A DNA stretch of 64,000 nucleotides from Callipepla californica brunnescens (lineage: Eukaryota > Chordata > Aves > Galliformes > Odontophoridae): positions 3,038,001-3,102,000 of the forward strand of contig JALIRH010000039.1 in the NCBI GenBank assembly GCA_023055505.1, in the 5' to 3' direction. Positions 63,031 to 64,000 of the stretch are shown piece by piece. Position 1 is the first letter of the stretch; the number at the start of each line of letters is the position of its first letter. The notes under the pieces were generated by a model that was not told the origin of the DNA, did no database searches, and worked only from the letters and a program-made list of their open reading frames with translations. The position numbers and the translations under genes are program-made.

Positions 63031-64000
63031 GTTAGGTATCTTTTTATTCTATGACATAAATCTACCCCAAAGGCACTCCTGTTCTGTAGAACTTGTCTTT
63101 GCTTTCTTTTGTCAGCTGTTTGTGTCTTAGGAAACCCTGACTGTGCTTCTGTGTCTTGAAATGCAAATATTTATCATGTGGTACATATGCTATACGTGAA
63201 TCTAGTTAGATCACATTAAATAGCATAACTAGTTTAACAAAATATCAGGGAGTCATAGTTACCCATATACTGTTCTCTCTCTGTATTAATTAAGGCACTT
63301 TAATTTGGAAAAGGCAAAACTGTAAATAAGCCTTAAAATAAATCTTGCAAAACTAACCCATTACATTTTACATGTAGCCAAAGGAGTTACAATTTAAGCT
63401 TTATATTCTAACTCATCCTTTCTTCTGGAAAGATTCTGTTTGTTGGTTTGAGAAGGAAATATTTTATTTATTTATTTTATTTGTTTGGAGTCCTCTTCAG
63501 AAAGAGAAAAGCCTGTTATACCTTGGATGCAATCTGTGTGTGCAGCATGTGTTCAAAGCCTTCCAGTATTTAAAGGGAGTTTATAAACATGAGGGAAATC
63601 AAATTTTTACGTGGGTAGAAGATATGATGAGGGGGAATGGTTTAATTTCACTCATTCATTCTCCATCAGCTGTCTCTGAACGCTCTCCTCAGTATTCTCT
63701 CAGTGATGTGCAGAAGTAATTTAATCCTGAGGTGATGTTTGCTCTTCAGGTAGAGACTCAAGCCTGCTGAGTGTGGTGGCCACATGCCCTTAGTACAAGA
63801 GCTTTGGCCTTGTCAATTCCTGCAGGGCAGAGCGCTTGGTCCTGATGCTGCCAGCCCAGCAGGAACAGTGGGATCCTTCAGCACATTGAGCATATGGGAA
63901 ACTCATCCCCTCTCCAGAGGTCTGGAAGAGGCTTCCAGTTTGATCTGGCCTTGAATGTTGACCCAGATGTGCTGCTGGGTGCTGTTATCAGACTACCTCA

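Larger units (their letters stand above)
1..64000 (+). other. PATJ: PATJ (INADL) gene, internal portion
   Basis: The window lies inside one large gene for the PALS1-associated tight-junction protein, a ten-PDZ cytoplasmic scaffold. In the known family it links PALS1 and the Crumbs complex to tight-junction proteins and supports apical-basal polarity. Thirteen exons on the + strand translate into a protein that tracks human PATJ from mid-PDZ5 to just after PDZ7. Signature stretches include [39 protein letters not shown] and [14 protein letters not shown], as recalled for PATJ rather than its paralogue MPDZ. All exon phases agree and sum to 628 codons. The gene's start, PDZ1-4, PDZ8-10 and stop lie outside the window. 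No other protein-coding gene is recognisable. Assignment to PATJ is very secure; the species (a bird, possibly chicken) is an inference from CR1 repeats. Confidence 0.95.
61411..64000 (+). other. PATJ: PATJ intron (5' part) to window end
   Basis: The start of a further intron, at least 2.6 kb. It has an 11-bp inverted repeat of TTAATTAGACA near its start (61491-61553), a composite CR1 foldback at 62831-63030, and TTTA-rich sequence near 63461-63483. No further PATJ exon is recognised before the window ends. Confidence 0.8.

Noticed and set aside
1..64000. Search for tRNA, rRNA, CRISPR arrays, bacterial operons or phage genes
   Set aside because: None visible; sequence style, intron structure and CR1 repeats are those of a bird nuclear intron-rich gene.
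63750..64000. GC-richer stretch at the window end considered as an exon
   Set aside because: No frame resembles the expected PATJ linker or PDZ8, and no convincing splice pair is present.

Overview
This window is vertebrate nuclear DNA, almost certainly from a bird. The evidence is short exons with GT/AG introns, no bacterial-style gene packing, and several copies of the avian CR1 LINE 3' end. A galliform such as chicken fits best, but the species is inferred from repeat type and protein similarity, not proven.

The only gene I can support is PATJ (also called INADL), on the + strand. It encodes the multi-PDZ scaffold of the Crumbs/PALS1 polarity complex at tight junctions. The window holds an internal part of the gene: 13 coding exons between 12916 and 61410. 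All 13 join in a compatible phase to give 1884 nt, or 628 codons, without a stop. They encode the second part of PDZ5, a long acidic linker, all of PDZ6, a short linker with a proline-rich PPPY motif, all of PDZ7, and the start of the PDZ7-PDZ8 linker. The start codon, PDZ1-4, the front of PDZ5, PDZ8-10 and the stop codon lie outside.

Layout: 1-12915 is the end of a large upstream intron. Between 12916 and 25547 lie ten closely spaced exons (PDZ5 end to the PPPY linker). A 20.4 kb intron (25548-45932) follows. PDZ7 is split over exons at 45933-46129 and 53195-53286, separated by 7 kb. An 8 kb intron leads to the last exon, 61338-61410, and a partial intron runs to the window end.

The non-coding part holds CR1 fragments (about 32838, 50087-50520, 56720, 62831-63030), simple repeats, and several AT-rich blocks with TAATTA-type motifs or perfect inverted repeats that could be regulatory.

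The most interesting unexplained signal is a pair of exon-like segments inside the 20 kb intron (33172-33246 and 33410-33498). Their splice sites and phases fit exactly onto the upstream PATJ exon. They end in a stop codon and are followed by an AATAAA with GU-rich sequence, so they could form an alternative 3' end giving a PATJ form that stops after PDZ6. No bacterial, phage, CRISPR or RNA-gene features were found.
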